From assembly GCA_037178855.1 (NCBI GenBank), contig JASJZC010000002.1, forward strand, positions 8,878,501-8,942,500: DNA of 64,000 nucleotides. The letters run 5' to 3'. The notes under the pieces are model-generated. The model saw only the letters and a list, made by a program, of their open reading frames with translations, was not told where the DNA came from and made no database searches. The stretch is from Oscheius sp. JU75. Its lineage: Eukaryota > Nematoda > Chromadorea > Rhabditida > Rhabditidae. Shown in pieces: positions 11,437-23,382 of the stretch (positions within the stretch are counted from its first letter, which is position 1; every line of letters starts with the position of its first letter). A program made the translations under genes and the position numbers.

Positions 11437-13380
11437 CTAGAGATCAGTTCTTGGAGCTGGCACCACGTTGAATGCTATTTGACAGAAGTGAAGAAAGTTT
11501 TCTGGGAGAATAGGCTAGGGTTTGCGGCGTGACTTACCATTGAGTCGGTAGCAGACTTTGGGAAGAGTCTTGGGAAATATGAATAGAAAGTAGATGATGA
11601 AACCTACTACTATTAGCGAGAGACCGTATATTGCTACCCAGAAGTCCTGTAAAAGAGTTTAGATAAGTGAGAGAGACAGTTACAAACCTGATAAATAGGA
11701 ATGACCAAAAGAGCAACACTGATGCAGAAGAAGACGATTGGAACGAAGAGGGGAACTGTGAAGACGTCCGGCCCAGCTAGTCTGCCTTTGAACTTCCAGT
11801 AAATGAATCCGGCCTAGAATTGTTTCTCTCTATGTCTCTGTGTCTCTGTGTCTCCATTTCTCAAATCACAAACCTGGGTCATCGACCTTTGAGCCCAAAG
11901 AGCAAAGGACATGTAGCTGATAATCTGGTCCAGATTTCCAATAAAGGTCAGTCCTATTGCAATGACGACTTCTATGAAAACTGCAACTCTGGGAGAGCCA
12001 CTTTGTCTATTGACTCCCAGGATTGCTGTAGGGACGACACCGCGACCTGCTCCGGCGAAAAGATATCTATGCTTTAGGGGTGAAGGTACCAAAAGCTGAA
12101 ATACCTGCTGCACCCAAAAATGGTAGAGTTTATACTTCCGATTAGGAGAAGACCTATTAGAAATGGTATCGCGTATTGAAAGTTGCCGAGAGTTTTTTGG
12201 GCGAAGGCCTAGAATTGAGGAATCAGTCCGATTATCAGTATCTCTCCCGTACTATCTAGGCCTTTCGATAAATGGTTCGCGAAGAGTGTACGGGTGAGAC
12301 AAGGAGTCTTACCACTGCCACAGCTGGCGATGATTTGAACTCATCGACGGTCAGTACAGCAAAATAGGAAATGTTCATGAGGAGAAACACGACGGCGGAG
12401 ATTCCAATGCCTGCGAAGGCCGCAATCGGGAGAGTTCTAAACATTTTCTGTACTCTTCGAGATCCAAGTTTTAAACTTTTTTGGATTTTTGACTTCCTCC
12501 GATCCGAAATTCAAAATATCCCAGCCGTTGTAGGCAAACAATCCAGAATAGATAGCCAGTACAACTTCTCCCGGCTTGTTTGTACTTCCTTTGAAACTGT
12601 CATGAAAATGAGAGGTACCCTCTGGATTAATTTTAATGGTCTGTCTCTGTAGCTTACCTTTAAAAAATAACCAAATGAACCCTGTAACAATGATGATACC
12701 TGAGACGACAATCTTGGCGGCAGTGGCTACAACTTGGAACCGACCAACTATGCTCCGCAGTGAGAAAAAGTTCAGAAAGAGCATAGGCCCTGAAAGAAAC
12801 TGATTTCTAGAAAAACAATCAATCTGACACAGAACAGAGAAGCCTATTAGCCGCTGGAGGATGAACTGCTTGCTTTCATCTAGTGTTAAAAATTGGCCGA
12901 ATCCAGTGGAGACGTATTCTCCAAGGGTTATGCACTGAAGTTTGGTAATTTTACCAAAAAAGTAGGGCTGGCAACCAACCTGGATAGCCATAGTGGCTGG
13001 GTAAGAAAGAGTACAGGATACCCAGAGGAAGGCTGCTGCAAAGGGTCGCCTGAAGAATCGGTTGTCAAATAGTCTCTCCGCCTCGACTTACCATCCAAAA
13101 TGAGAAAGATACGCAAAATCATTTCCAGATTTCCGTATGGCTGTTCCCAATTCCATGTAACAAAGTGCTCCAAACAATGAAATCACAGCACAGCCGACCC
13201 ATATGATTAGAGATAACCCCACAGAACCAGAATGTTTAAGAATCGAGGTGGGGGATATGAAAATTCCTGGAAAATGGAGGTCATAGTTGGAAAAGCGAGA
13301 AACTAACCTGAGCCGACGATGTCTCCGACGCAGTAGGCGATTCCGGAGAGGACTCCGATCTTGTGTCCGGTTCCAACCAT
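11437..13380 (-). CDS. SLC7/LAT-type amino-acid transporter
   Basis: This is a polytopic plasma-membrane amino-acid transporter of the APC superfamily; nematode relatives are the AAT proteins. The N-terminus ([20 protein letters not shown] then [10 protein letters not shown]) is the substrate-site signature of TM1. Later segments include YAFNGWD-like [16 protein letters not shown] after TM5, [14 protein letters not shown], and four C-terminal membrane segments. First exons: 13380-13308, 13266-13092, 13049-12980, 12934-12829, 12789-12658, 12588-12477. The junction into the exon holding [12 protein letters not shown] does not join in phase with ordinary splice sites (see findings). The C-terminus is placed at 11437 using a strong donor after CYRLN; without that splice the protein would end at 11515. 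The gene is convergent with its left neighbour, with 61 bases between stops. Confidence 0.88.
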
Positions 13381-13936
13381 CCCAGCGGCTGATTCTAGAG
13401 TTCACCAGAAGGGGAAAGGTCCTAAAAGTGTTTTCTTATCAGCACACATTCCCGCTCATGAGATAAAAAGGCTACCGCTTGTTTGGAAAGGGTGACAAGA
13501 GGGGGCGAAGTTACATTGGTCTTGAGAAGACACTCAAAGTTGTGTCGAGACCGAACTAACAGGACTTTGGACGGATTAGATTGACGGAAAGAGAACGTCT
13601 CAAAATGCAGTAGGACGCGTTGCAATCCTTATCGGGAGTTCATAGGCTTTGAGGGAGATCTGATCCCTATTAGGCAATGATAAGACTATTGCATCAGACA
13701 AAGAGAGAGATCTTTTGCAGAAACTCCAGAGATGGCAATATCCCTGTCACTGTGAAAGGGCAGATAGACAAGGAAACAGAGAGATAGGGTGACAGGGAGG
13801 CAGAGAGACACCTTGAAACATAGGGACAGGGAAACAGAGAGATAGAGAGCTAAATCATTATGTACAAAAGTTTATCAATATGCAGAATACTGAGGTCATT
13901 ACACATCCAATATCGTTGCCTTGTTCTTCTTTTCTT
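13381..13936. other. Intergenic region with GACAGAGA-type repeats
   Basis: This is the promoter region of the SLC7-like gene and the 3' flank of the globin-like gene. GACAGAGA-type repeats lie at about 13760-13850. No gene is recognised. Confidence 0.4.
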
Positions 13937-14909
13937 TTAATACCAGCCGAAACCTTTCATGTCGCTGTAAGCCTTGTCGATCAGAGCTCCCCATTCGTTC
14001 TTCTGCTCGGCCGAAAGGCCTCCAGCATGGATGCGCATCGCCTCCAGAAAAGCGTCCTTCAATTTCTAAACAGTCTTTTTGAAATGGACTGAACGTTGAA
14101 AGAGTACATTGAACTCGCTCAAGGGAGCATTGGCATCCTCGAAGATCTCCTTGAACTCGGCTAGACTTCTCCTCCATTGTCTCTCATCGGCGGAAGCTGC
14201 CGGCAATCGGGAGAAGATGGAAATCATTTGCTGGCCGAGCATGACGAACTTTTGGGCCTGTAAGAGGAAAACGTATTGCAAAACTAGAACAGAGAGACAG
14301 AGACAGTCGCTCTACTTTTTTGTTAATTTCTTTTCTCAATTAGCCTGTCTAGCTCATTTTAGAAATTGAAAACCAAAAAAAAAATTGCTTTGGCGGAATC
14401 GAGCCCACAATCCTCGACGGCGATTGAACTACAAGCGAAGGTGTTAGCCACGAGGCCACGGTGGAACGCACGCGTAAAATACTGCGCAGGATTGACGCAG
14501 TGGTTAGCACTCTCGCCCAATAATCTAAGGATACAGGTTCGATCCCGGTCGGAGCGGAACTTTTTTCATTATAAGTTTCCTGATGTTATCGATGGCACTG
14601 GACAATAGACAAAGAGACAGAGAGAAAAAACTACCTTGGGAATCTTTTCGGGGTCGAGGTACTCGGCATCGAAGTGAGGAGCCATGTCCGCGTGCATTGT
14701 GAACAGTCTGAAATATATGTCCTGTCATAAATTCTGCTTTTTAATTTTTTTTTGAACCCAGCTGGATCTACTTCTCCTATAAAAAGGATAGCACTCCTAT
14801 TAAAAAGTGCAATAATAATAATAACTCACTGTTTCCATATCTCGGCCGCATTATCCTTGGTCAATTTGTAGTTGCCGGAATGTGCTTTCAGGAGGTCGAC
14901 GTTCACCAT
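13937..14909 (-). CDS. Globin-like protein without an obvious proximal His
   Basis: About 145 residues are encoded by five short exons; the last three are near 14258-14118, 14060-13937 and a small upstream pair near 14909 and 14690. The pattern LFTMHADMAPHF matches the helix B-C/CD1 region of globins, with Phe at CD1. KAQKFVMLGQQM matches helix E, and the C-terminal helix ends KAYSDMKGFGWY. By position, the distal E7 residue would be Leu, and the F-helix segment SLAEFKEIFEDANAP has no His where the proximal ligand should be. The start at 14909 follows TTTCAG by two bases. One intron contains a SINE. Family membership is by fold pattern only, and an unrelated helical protein is possible. Confidence 0.65.
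14355..14615 (+). mobile_element. Double-tRNA SINE, copy 2
   Basis: The left, minus-strand module has B box near 14397 and A box near 14450 (inverse of GTGGCTAACACC). The right module runs from GACGCAGTGGTTAGCACTC to GGTTCGATCCCGG at about 14536. The tail is truncated. It lies in an intron of the globin-like gene. Confidence 0.75.
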
Positions 14910-15383
14910 TTCTGAAACATTTACAGATGGACGTGGCTTTCGAAGAGAAAAGAAATGATGGTTTGAAACTATAGCCAGCTCATGGCCTGACTACTGACCG
15001 CGTGGCTGCCAGCAGCTTTTGTTGATGCCTCCTCTGTGCTTGCGCTTGCGGCACCGCCCCTCTCACGTGGGGATATCCGCTGTAATCTTAAGGAGAAAGA
15101 GAACAAAATTGTAAAATATTAGTCTTTTGACACTTAGGCTATCATTATGGAGTAGGACGTTGAATTTGTTCTTCTGAGTGACGGAGAGACAGGTTTCAGA
15201 GAAGTTCAGAAGCTAAACATGGCATCTTCAAGATAGGGATTAACGGTCAGAGGACAGGAGAGCAGCAGCTGACCTCAGAAAAAACTTTGGTTGTTGTCCG
15301 CTGTTTACACTTGACAAATGGTCCTTTGCAAAGTGAGGGACAGATTGTTTCCAGCTGGGAAAATTATTGAGAGTAATTCTGTA

Positions 15384-15879
15384 TATAGTCTGTTTCCAAC
15401 GAATAGCGGCAGTGAGGCAATTCTTTAAAGATTTTTCGAAAAAAAAAGAAAATTTGGGTCCCGCCACGATTTTTTTTTGCGCGCCGACAAAAGCTAATTT
15501 TTCTCATTCCTAAATTAAAAATTTCGTATGTTTTCAGTTTTCTTTTCGTAGTTCCGACCTCATTTTCGAATTCTGCGTGTGCAAATACCTATATGTCGCC
15601 AAAAAAAAGGGTGAAAATCATAGTTTAAAGAGCGCAGGAGCGTCTTCGGCTGGAAAATAGCCGTTTGAAGCTCAGTTCGCTTAAATCTTGGGATTTTCAC
15701 ATAATTTTGGCGACAAGTAGGTTTTTACATGCCTAGAACACAATAACACTAACACAACAGTAAAAAGATGCTAGAAAAATGGTGAAAAATGGAAAATTTC
15801 TTCTTCGCATCTTCCCGAGGTCTTCCCGAGCTTCGGGCATTCAACTTGAGGTGCCGCTATTCGTTGAAAATGGACTATA
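15384..15879. mobile_element. Tc1/mariner-type MITE, complete copy A
   Basis: Terminal inverted repeats TATAGTCTGTTTCCAACGAA and its inverse bound about 496 bases, starting and ending in TATA as expected for TA target duplication. The termini match the 38903-39373 copy. There is no transposase; the interior is AT-rich with an ACCTACTTG-type motif shared among copies. Confidence 0.8.
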
Positions 15880-17790
15880 GCTGTCTCTCTGTCTCAGCCA
15901 GCTTTTTGCACCCGATCTCCCCTACCCACTCGGGTACACTCGTACCGTGTGAAGGATTGCGACCAGAGTCTGTTTGTGTTCGCATCTGCCTTTCTTCTCT
16001 TTTCCGTGTGAACTCGGGCTCTGGAGGACGTCTTTTTGTCAAAGCTGCAGGCGGGCTCTTGGCCTGTTTGAACAAGAAGAGCCTCTGCGCAATACTCGAA
16101 CATCCACCTACCATCTTCTGATATCGAGAAAGGAGGAAGAGAGTCATCTATCCTTTCGGTTTCACGACTGTGTGACATCTGCTTTTTGACATGATTGATA
16201 GCTCGCTTAAACTCTGTGTCACGAGGAATTGCAGAGGAGAGGAGCACAACTGACCACTGTGAACTAAGCACGAGGATCTCCAGTTCCAACAGTCGCATCA
16301 TTCGAGAGAGGAAGGGCATGAAAAACATTTTTCGAAGATCTCGTAACTCTTGTCGGATCCACTCGAGTTCAATTGCAAGATTGCAGAAAGAAAGATGCGC
16401 CGTCGATATTCAAACAAGTTCTTTTGCACGTCTGGTACTCCAGCTAAAAGAGCAGACAAGAAAAGCTAGGAGAGCTTAGCTATTTTTGCCATGTACTTGA
16501 TGTCTGATACAGAGACAGAGACACCAGTTTCAAAAATGTTTCTTGAATGTTTCTTGTCCACAATTCTACGATTCTTCAGTCTCTCTATTTTCCCACCCTT
16601 GCTTTCCTTTTTCACACTTGATAGTATTTATCCAATCCTCAATAGCCTTCCTATTTGTCTTGGCGCGAAAAGTGGCAACGTGATAAACACAACACCTCGT
16701 GCCTGGAAACTACGCAGAATTCTCAAGTGAGAGAGATGGTTCCGGGAAATGGGCTCAGTTTTCAGACCTCTGATCTTCTATTTTACACGTGAGCATGGCT
16801 GATCGCGTAACCAAAAGAACACAGCTGTCACTATCCCTGTCACTGTCACTGTCTCTTCTCTTCTCGATTTTTGCGAACTGGTCGAATGTGTCAAATTAAT
16901 GGCAACAATTGTGCCCGAGGCACTGGGCAGGTGTCATCTACGGCATGTGGACAGCCGCCAGTACACGGAACCAGAAAAAGTTTACACATAGCATTAATCA
17001 AACGTGCTTTCACAGGTTCTATTCGACAAACATTTTGTTCTGAGGCTATCTTTCGCTCTCAAAACGACACGTGGTTAAAAAGCTGTGTAAGACGTTAATG
17101 TGAGAGGATCAGTTTTCTTCTACAAGCAGAGAGAATGTCGCAACATCGTTGTCTAGTTATAAATGCTCAGTCATATATTTGCGGAAACCAGAAGAGAATA
17201 GGTTGTCAATAGAAACTTGTTAAAGTGGCCAGTCAAGAGATTGTATAAATACAACATTTAGCGAGCTACCCTGTGAGAAGCAATGTTCACTCAAAGATCC
17301 AATCTCCCGATCTACATGATTTGACTTTATTTGCAAACAGTATATGTGTTCACAAAGTGCTTATGAGACGTTGTAAATTAGGGCTTCCGACAGACACACA
17401 CACAGGGAATTTTGAACATTTAGAGCTAGCTTCGTTGGGGGAACCTTGCTCCTGTCATGGTAGCTCGAATGGCGGGAAACGTGTTAACAGGGTGAAGTGA
17501 GAGGGAAGGCTTGAATAGACAGGTTGAATAGAAACAGGACATAGTTCAGAGTAATGAGATTATAAGTCTCCTCAGGGGCGATTGTTATCCTTGTTGCCAA
17601 TTGCTTTGTGACAATAGGTTAGGGGTGACAAGCCAGGACTTGAAGATGCTTTGAGCCCCTGCCACGGTGAGAAAGAGAGGGGGAAGAAAAACTTCTGAAG
17701 AGGTCGAGCTGAAAGGGCAAAGATAGAAGAATCCAAGGACCTCAAACCTTTGAAATGGGAATGGCTGACCTTGAAAACCATAGAATATTT
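15880..17790. other. Repeat-rich intergenic region, no clear gene
   Basis: No complete gene is recognised. A minus-strand reading near 16690-16600 (VYHVATFRAKTNRKAIEDW) resembles the last strand and helix of a PH domain, but neighbouring frames do not assemble. A second reading (16460-16330) does not join it. The right part, 17150-17620, is a dispersed repeat also found at 52125-52430. Confidence 0.35.
17150..17620. repeat. Long dispersed repeat, LTR-like, copy 1
   Basis: Shared blocks with 52125-52430 include 'ggaac(c/g)ttcctcctgt' followed by a 'ggtagct' motif, an 'acagggtgaa' motif, 'agaa(a/g)caggac', and a 'ttataa' stretch. A TATAAATAC box lies at about 17245. The partner copy abuts a retrotransposon integrase remnant, so a solo LTR is possible. 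Confidence 0.45.
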
Positions 17791-19395
17791 TTATTGGCTC
17801 TGTTTAATCTGATCAATACAGCTATAAAGCTGTCTCTGAAGTCTATTACATGTGAAGACATGTTCCCCAGTTCCGGCTTTCAAAGCATTGGTCAAATAAG
17901 CAAATGTTAGCTCCTCCTTCGGATCGATTTTCACAATCTGCCCTCCAACGCCGCTGTGACCGAACTGCCAGTCTCCTTTCGGGCTCTTCGTGTACATGAA
18001 GCCGTGTCCTTTGCTCATAACTTCGCCTAGGGTGTTATCGAATTCGTTGGTGAAGATTGGGTGGCGGAGCTTCTGAAACTTGGTTCGGAGTGTTCAAAAG
18101 GGTAGGAGGACCTCAAAACTGTTGGATGAGATGAGGGATCCTTCCAGAAGAAGCTGATGGACTTGAGCCAGAGAACGAGCCGTGGCTACCCCGTTGACAG
18201 CCGGCTGGCCAGCTATTCTGGTCTCAGGGTTGTTGTACAGACTGAAGGTCTGGAAGAAGATAGTTGCAAGATACAAAGTTTCTCGTTTAACAGGAAACTT
18301 TCCACTACTCACCTGTCCAAAGTTCCTCATGCTCTTCATCTCCCTGGCAAAATTTCCCTTAGGGTTGAAGAAGGCCCGGGCATTCTTCAGAGCGATAACT
18401 TTATCATAGGCAAACTCTCTGAACAATCATTTATCGTGTCTCTTTGACTCACTTATCCATCTGTATCTCTGTCTCTCTGTCTCACCTCTCTCTTTCTGTC
18501 TCTTTGTGTTTCTGCCACTCTGTCTAGATTTCAAGGATCAATACCTGGCTGCTAGTATCTGATTGATATCCTCCAGTCGGGCAATCCTACCTTCTTCCTG
18601 TGCACAGTCTCCGATGTGAAGGTCAATGTGGTGCTTATCAGCTATCTCTTCGCGGAAAAACTGTCCGACTCCCCTCTTTTGAGAATCAATTCGGCGGAAC
18701 AGCTGAAAGAAAAAGGGTGAGACTCTTCGTAAAGCCTACCTGATCGATGACATGTCCATAGCTCAGAGCCTGGTAGGCTGTCTTTGTTCCTGGTGGGAAG
18801 CCAGGAATCTGTGCCTCGATAATCTTTGCCATTTTTTCTGTATCCGTAAGATCAGCGAGCGTGTAGATGGCATCGAAGTAGGCCAGACCGGACCTGTGGG
18901 CAATTAGCATATCAATCGTAATACTCTCCTTGCCGTTCTGCCCGAACTCCGGCCAGTGCTTTGTGATCAGATCGGAGTAGTCGCAGAGACCGCGGTCGAC
19001 CAGGATTGAGAGACAGATTGCAGATATACTCTGGAAGTTTGACATAGTTTGGTACTGTCTCTATCTCTCTTTGTAAACACTTGAAACTTCAGGTTTTCAG
19101 AGTTCACCTTTCAATTTTGGACTCACTCACTTTGGTGCAACTGAATATAGTCGACAATGTGTCCTCTCTCCAGAGTCTATTGTACCTCTTCTCAGCCCAG
19201 CCTCCCCAAATATCAACTACTTTCTTTCCCTGGTAGTAGGCAGTAAAGGCTGCTCCTTCCAGTTCCCATCCTTCTTTAAAATTCTTTCTAGAACAGCTAA
19301 TAAACAGAAATATGGAAACCATACCTGAAAGACTCCTGGACAGCCTCGAAACCCGGCTCACAGAGTCCGTCGACGGGGAATTCGCGATTCTTCAT
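17791..19395 (-). CDS. Beta-lactamase-fold serine hydrolase (LACTB-like)
   Basis: This belongs to the class C beta-lactamase/penicillin-binding-protein-like family that nematodes carry in several copies. The animal members act as esterases or proteases rather than antibiotic-resistance enzymes. The start at 19395 reads MKNREFPVDGLCEPGF. The SxxK motif is SCTK within STIFSCTK, at the end of exon 2, and a Y-x-N-like motif follows as ALSYGHVID. GGWAEKRY and the C-terminal GHGFMYTKSPKGDWQFGHSG (HxG at the end) agree with the fold. Exons lie near 19395-19325, 19286-19130, 19045-18740, then several to 17791. The TAA stop is inside AATAAA. One intron (18427-18550) is largely TCTCTGTC repeat on the plus strand. 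The start is not preceded by an obvious TTTCAG. Confidence 0.88.
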
Positions 19396-19689
19396 GGGTG
19401 ACACAATACGAGAAAGGGATGGCTGACGCTGACTACAAAACAAGTCTTGGCCTTGGCACGGCTGCCGCACCCCCGAGACACCTCTCACTCTAACGGACTA
19501 ATTGTGGTCAGATGGTTTTCATTCCCGGGAGAAAAACGGCTTTTTCTTGACTCCAATCGCTATGGAGAGGACAAAATTGTAGAGTGGGAGATAGGGGAGA
19601 TCAATTACGTGAGTATAGCTGAAAGAAGCCGAACAGTTTTAATCGGGCGGAAAATATGCAATGAAGCAGAATTTTGAAAGGTTTCAAGA

Positions 19690-20500
19690 GACAGAGAGAC
19701 AGGAAGAAAAAAAAGTGCCACCACGGGCAGCAACAACATCTAGCAATCGTCTAGGCATCGAATCTACGAGATTCTGGAGGGTAGGCAGTGGAACACGACG
19801 CCAAGCGTCCAGGATGGCTCGCTTGAGGATAACACCTTTATTGTACTGATGGCAACCCTTGCATACATCTCGAACGATGGTACTCCAGAGATTTTCAATC
19901 GGATTCAGGTCCGGAGTGCAGACTGGCCACGGAAGGACATCAATTTGGTGAGTTTGAGGTCAGGTGGCATTATAACGACTGGCATGAATCGAGGCATTGT
20001 CGTGCTGGAACGTCTAGTTTTTGCCTTGAGCGGCAGCAGGTGATCTCGGAGCACGTCTTGGTAGTCGTCCGAGCTCATATGACAAGTCACAAGTGCTATC
20101 TCCAGCTTTCCAAAGCTGCTGAATCCGGCCCAGACCATTAATGAGCTGTCGCCGAAGTTTCGACGGGAAAAGTAACGAGGCTCTATACAGATCTCTCCAA
20201 TAATGAGAAATACCGTCAGGTTCGTCGTAGTTGAACTTTTTTCGTCGCTGATGACCTGAACTAGCTATGGAGGTGCACAAAACAAAAACTAACGTGGTTC
20301 CAGTTGCGACCGATGTTCCTTCGAGCAAAGTCGACCCAATCATGTGACGATCCAGGAGACGAGGTGCGGATTTCATTTTGTCTCTGATGATATTCCCGTA
20401 CCGTTTGACAGCTCTCAGGATCGTCGATTTAGAAACATTAGCTCCCAGCTCGGCACGAAGCGTCCGGGGTTTTTCTTTCCTTCTGTGCAGCCTCTAACAA
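19690..20500 (-). pseudogene. Decayed Tc3/Tc1-type transposase
   Basis: Minus-strand fragments in changing frames give an HTH tail (LGANVSKSTILRAVKRYG), FARRNIGRNWNH, FNYDEPDGISHYWRD, NFGDSSLMVWAGFSS, FQHDNASIHAS and PDLNPIENLWS. These are the DDE landmarks of Tc3-like transposases, including the second Asp (QHDNAS). Several frameshifts and stops break it. It directly abuts a different transposase remnant. Confidence 0.85.
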
Positions 20501-22060
20501 CGAATCTTCGAATCGAGGTGATGGAACGGCCAAGCAATTTCGCAATTTTAGAGCTCGTTTTTCCTGGCATCGTCGAAGAAACGGCGAGCCAGTTGTGGAG
20601 TCATTCCGTCCAGAATCTCGAGAGCCTTGCTTCGGACTTCATCCAATTTCTCCTTTCCCGTGGCTGTCTTGTAGATCTTGTCCTTGAGGCAGGCCTAAAC
20701 GTGCTCTATGGGGTTCAGAGTGCAATGATGTGGCGGAAGGAACAGCAACTTGACCCCATGAAGAGACGTGAGAACCTCAGCCTTGCAGATGCGCAGAGCG
20801 CGGCGACCACCTCGACTGTCTATAAACGCCGTCAGTTGATCGACAACTGTAGCCTTTGGGGCTGTTGCATCACAGGCAACGCTATACTTCCTCAAATAGG
20901 TGGCTATCTTCTCACGACTGGCGGATTTCGTCGGGACCTGTAGGTTGAAGTGTCAAAGGAAACCAAGCAAATGCACCTCTTCGATCGAATCACAATGATA
21001 GTCCAAGACTAACACAGCTTTCCTGTCCTCCTCTGCAGCTTTCATTTTTGTAGAATACATTCCATCCATTCCAAGAAGAGGTCGGAATTCATGGTGTGGC
21101 GATAATCACCATCCTCGACGTTCCCAGCGTTCTGCCAAATCTAGACAGAATCAATCTATCAAGAAATTCCTCAATTCAATATCTTGGTCGCTCCGGGCAG
21201 CATTCCCTTTTCCGTAAGAAGGCCGATGACAATGGCTCGCTTTCCTCGAGATGGCGTTGGGTTCGGTGCGATCTTGAGACCTCCGACGAGGAATTCCTGA
21301 TGGTTGGCAAAAACAGTCGGTTTCGGAAAAGAGCTTTATACTCACCACTCAATCGTCGGTGCATCGCATCCCCAAACAACCACGTCACGTTCACATAACA
21401 CAAAAACGTATCCCTGTCTCTCAACTCGGTTATGCGTTTCAAAAATGCGTGTCTGAGGCGGACCAGGTACGAAGTCTCATAAATGATGCACCTGTCCGTA
21501 ACTTTACGGAACGAGAATCCCAAAGGAGTCAACATTCTCCACAGACTGGAGACACCCCATTGAAAGTCGTCTCCTAGCTTCTTTTTCATCTTATTCGAAA
21601 GGGCAGTCTAGGTAATCCGTTGACCGGCCTTGTACTGAGCATGAAATTCAAGGCGAATACTCGCTAAGATATCCGCCGGGATCTTGTTGAACAAGCGTTG
21701 ACCCTTTGAGCTAAGAGTTGACTAGCAATGATGTGGTCACTACATTTCGGAAGCATGGCAACCTCTTCGTCAGAAGACTCGGAATTGTTTTGGGTACGTT
21801 TAGAGACGGGCTTTTTGATGGATTTTCGAACGGTTTCGACACTGACTCCACAGGCGCGAGAAGTGAGGTCGACTGGATTTCGGAGATCGGCAAGAGAAGG
21901 ACCAACAGCGGCAGAAAGCTTCCCCAAGGACCGGTGAACACGAGAGACTATGGTGGTGGACTTGGCGCACATTTTAGACCCTCGTCTCAGCTTTTTCCTC
22001 TTGGACAAGGCGGCATTGAGTTAACGAGCGAACACGTAGAACTTTTCCAACTAAAACACA
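20501..22060 (-). pseudogene. Decayed IS630/Tc1-superfamily transposase, second family
   Basis: The N-terminal HTH region (LTSRACGVSVETVRKSI) lies near 21850. FQWGVSSLWRMLTPLGFSFR and a catalytic-region block (YVNVTWLFGD) follow. AVLVLDYHCDSIEEVH lies near 21010, and LFLPPHHCTLNPIEHVW near 20720. The last is typical of the widespread invertebrate DDE family with LPPYHCELNPIE. Stops and frameshifts make it non-functional. It is on the same strand as the Tc3-like remnant but belongs to a distinct family. Confidence 0.8.
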
Positions 22061-22125
22061 TGAGTTTTCAGTAAAGATATTTATTCACTCTTTTTAAACT
22101 ATTTTCACATTTTTTGAAGTTGTAC

Positions 22126-22466
22126 CAGGAATGGGGGTACATTTTCAAGAGGGCGTCAGAAATCTGTTTCTAACTTCGTTGCAGAACCATATATTGTAAT
22201 GTATGGTGAAGCAGCCAGTTGCCTGTTTATCTACATATAAATTGACGTCTTTTTTGACAGGAATCTAGGGCGAAAGAGCCGAACAATCTCAGAAATGTCG
22301 ATACCAAATAGTACAAAGTAGCTCTTGTGTATTTCTTCGATTTATATGTAGCCAAACAGGCAACAGCCTGCTTCGACATATATTACAATATATGGCTCAG
22401 CAACGAAGTTAGAAAGATCTCTGACGCTCTCTTGAAAATGTACCCCCATTCCTGGCGCGCCCTAAG
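22126..22466. repeat. Long palindrome (hairpin-forming inverted repeat)
   Basis: The left arm, 22126-22245, starts CCAGGAATGGGGGTACATTT. It is matched inverted by 22340-22466, ending CATTCCTGG. Blocks such as AACTTCGTTG and CATATATTGTAAT pair. The loop is about 95 bases. It lies just beyond the start of the decayed transposase and may be its terminal structure or a separate foldback element. Confidence 0.75.
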
Positions 22467-22867
22467 CGAGTTATTAAAAAGTGAAGAAGAGGACGAATAT
22501 GACAATAGCCTAACACTAAAAAAAAACCTGGGAATTTGTGCGGGGCTCCAGTTCCTCTTCCTTTCCAACTAGGACGGCGACTGTGGACGTCTACGGGTGT
22601 CCCAGGCCACAGCCGACCGATCGTCTTCTACGAGAGGAAGATACATCAACGATGACGGAGCTGTTGAGCATACCTGAAAGAGATTTTTTATGCGGAAACA
22701 GTGTAGAAAACACTGATAAGAAGGCATAAATAAGAAGAAATTAAGATACGAGTCTACCACTCACTTTTTTGACACCTAATGGCGTGTTTTGCAGTGAAGA
22801 TGCAAAAAAAGACGTTTCTATTTTGCTTGGAAAGCATAACAATAAAAAAACCTTTAGAAAATTGGCT

Positions 22868-23100
22868 CACTGCCGCTTTTCGTTGGAAATAGACTATAAC
22901 CACTTGGCCACGGTGCTTGGCGCACCCGAGCCGTCGCGGAAAAATCTGTGCACGCTAGGCCGAACTCTCGTCTAGCAATCTAAAGACTCCCGGCCGGTGG
23001 GAAATTTTTTCTTTTTTTGTTTCCTGATCTTTTCGATGGCGCTAAAAACGGTCGTGGTCTTAGTTTTTCTCCAAAAAGCTTGGACTTTGAGGAGATAGAG
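22868..23100 (+). mobile_element. MITE right end fused to a SINE (copy 8)
   Basis: A MITE right terminus (CGTTGGAAATAGACTATA, ending 22898) runs directly into the SINE left module at 'accacttggccacggtg'. The right module (with 'gccgaactctcgtctagcaatctaaag' cut short) and the tail at 23036-23095 follow. The rest of the MITE and the outer part of the left module are missing. Confidence 0.65.
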
Positions 23101-23382
23101 AGACTTGTTCAGAGTACCAGTGATTCGTCGACTGATTATCCTGAAAAAAGAGAGGGAGAAGACCGAGAAACAGTGATTCTCATCTAGAGATGTCTTTATT
23201 TTGTGACACAGGTATTGCTACCGCATATTTACAGCCTCTACATAGTGAGAATGATATACAGTCTCTAGCCAATAAAACGCACACACTCGGAAGGATGTTA
23301 AACCAGTAGAATCAAGGGTTTTGGAAGAGAGAGAGATAGAGGGAGATCCCCAAGGACACTTTGGAACCGAAAAAGAAATAAA

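Noticed and set aside
17791-19395. An antibiotic-resistance beta-lactamase acquired from bacteria
   Set aside because: Multiple introns and the LACTB-type sequence fit the ordinary nematode family, so no recent transfer is indicated.
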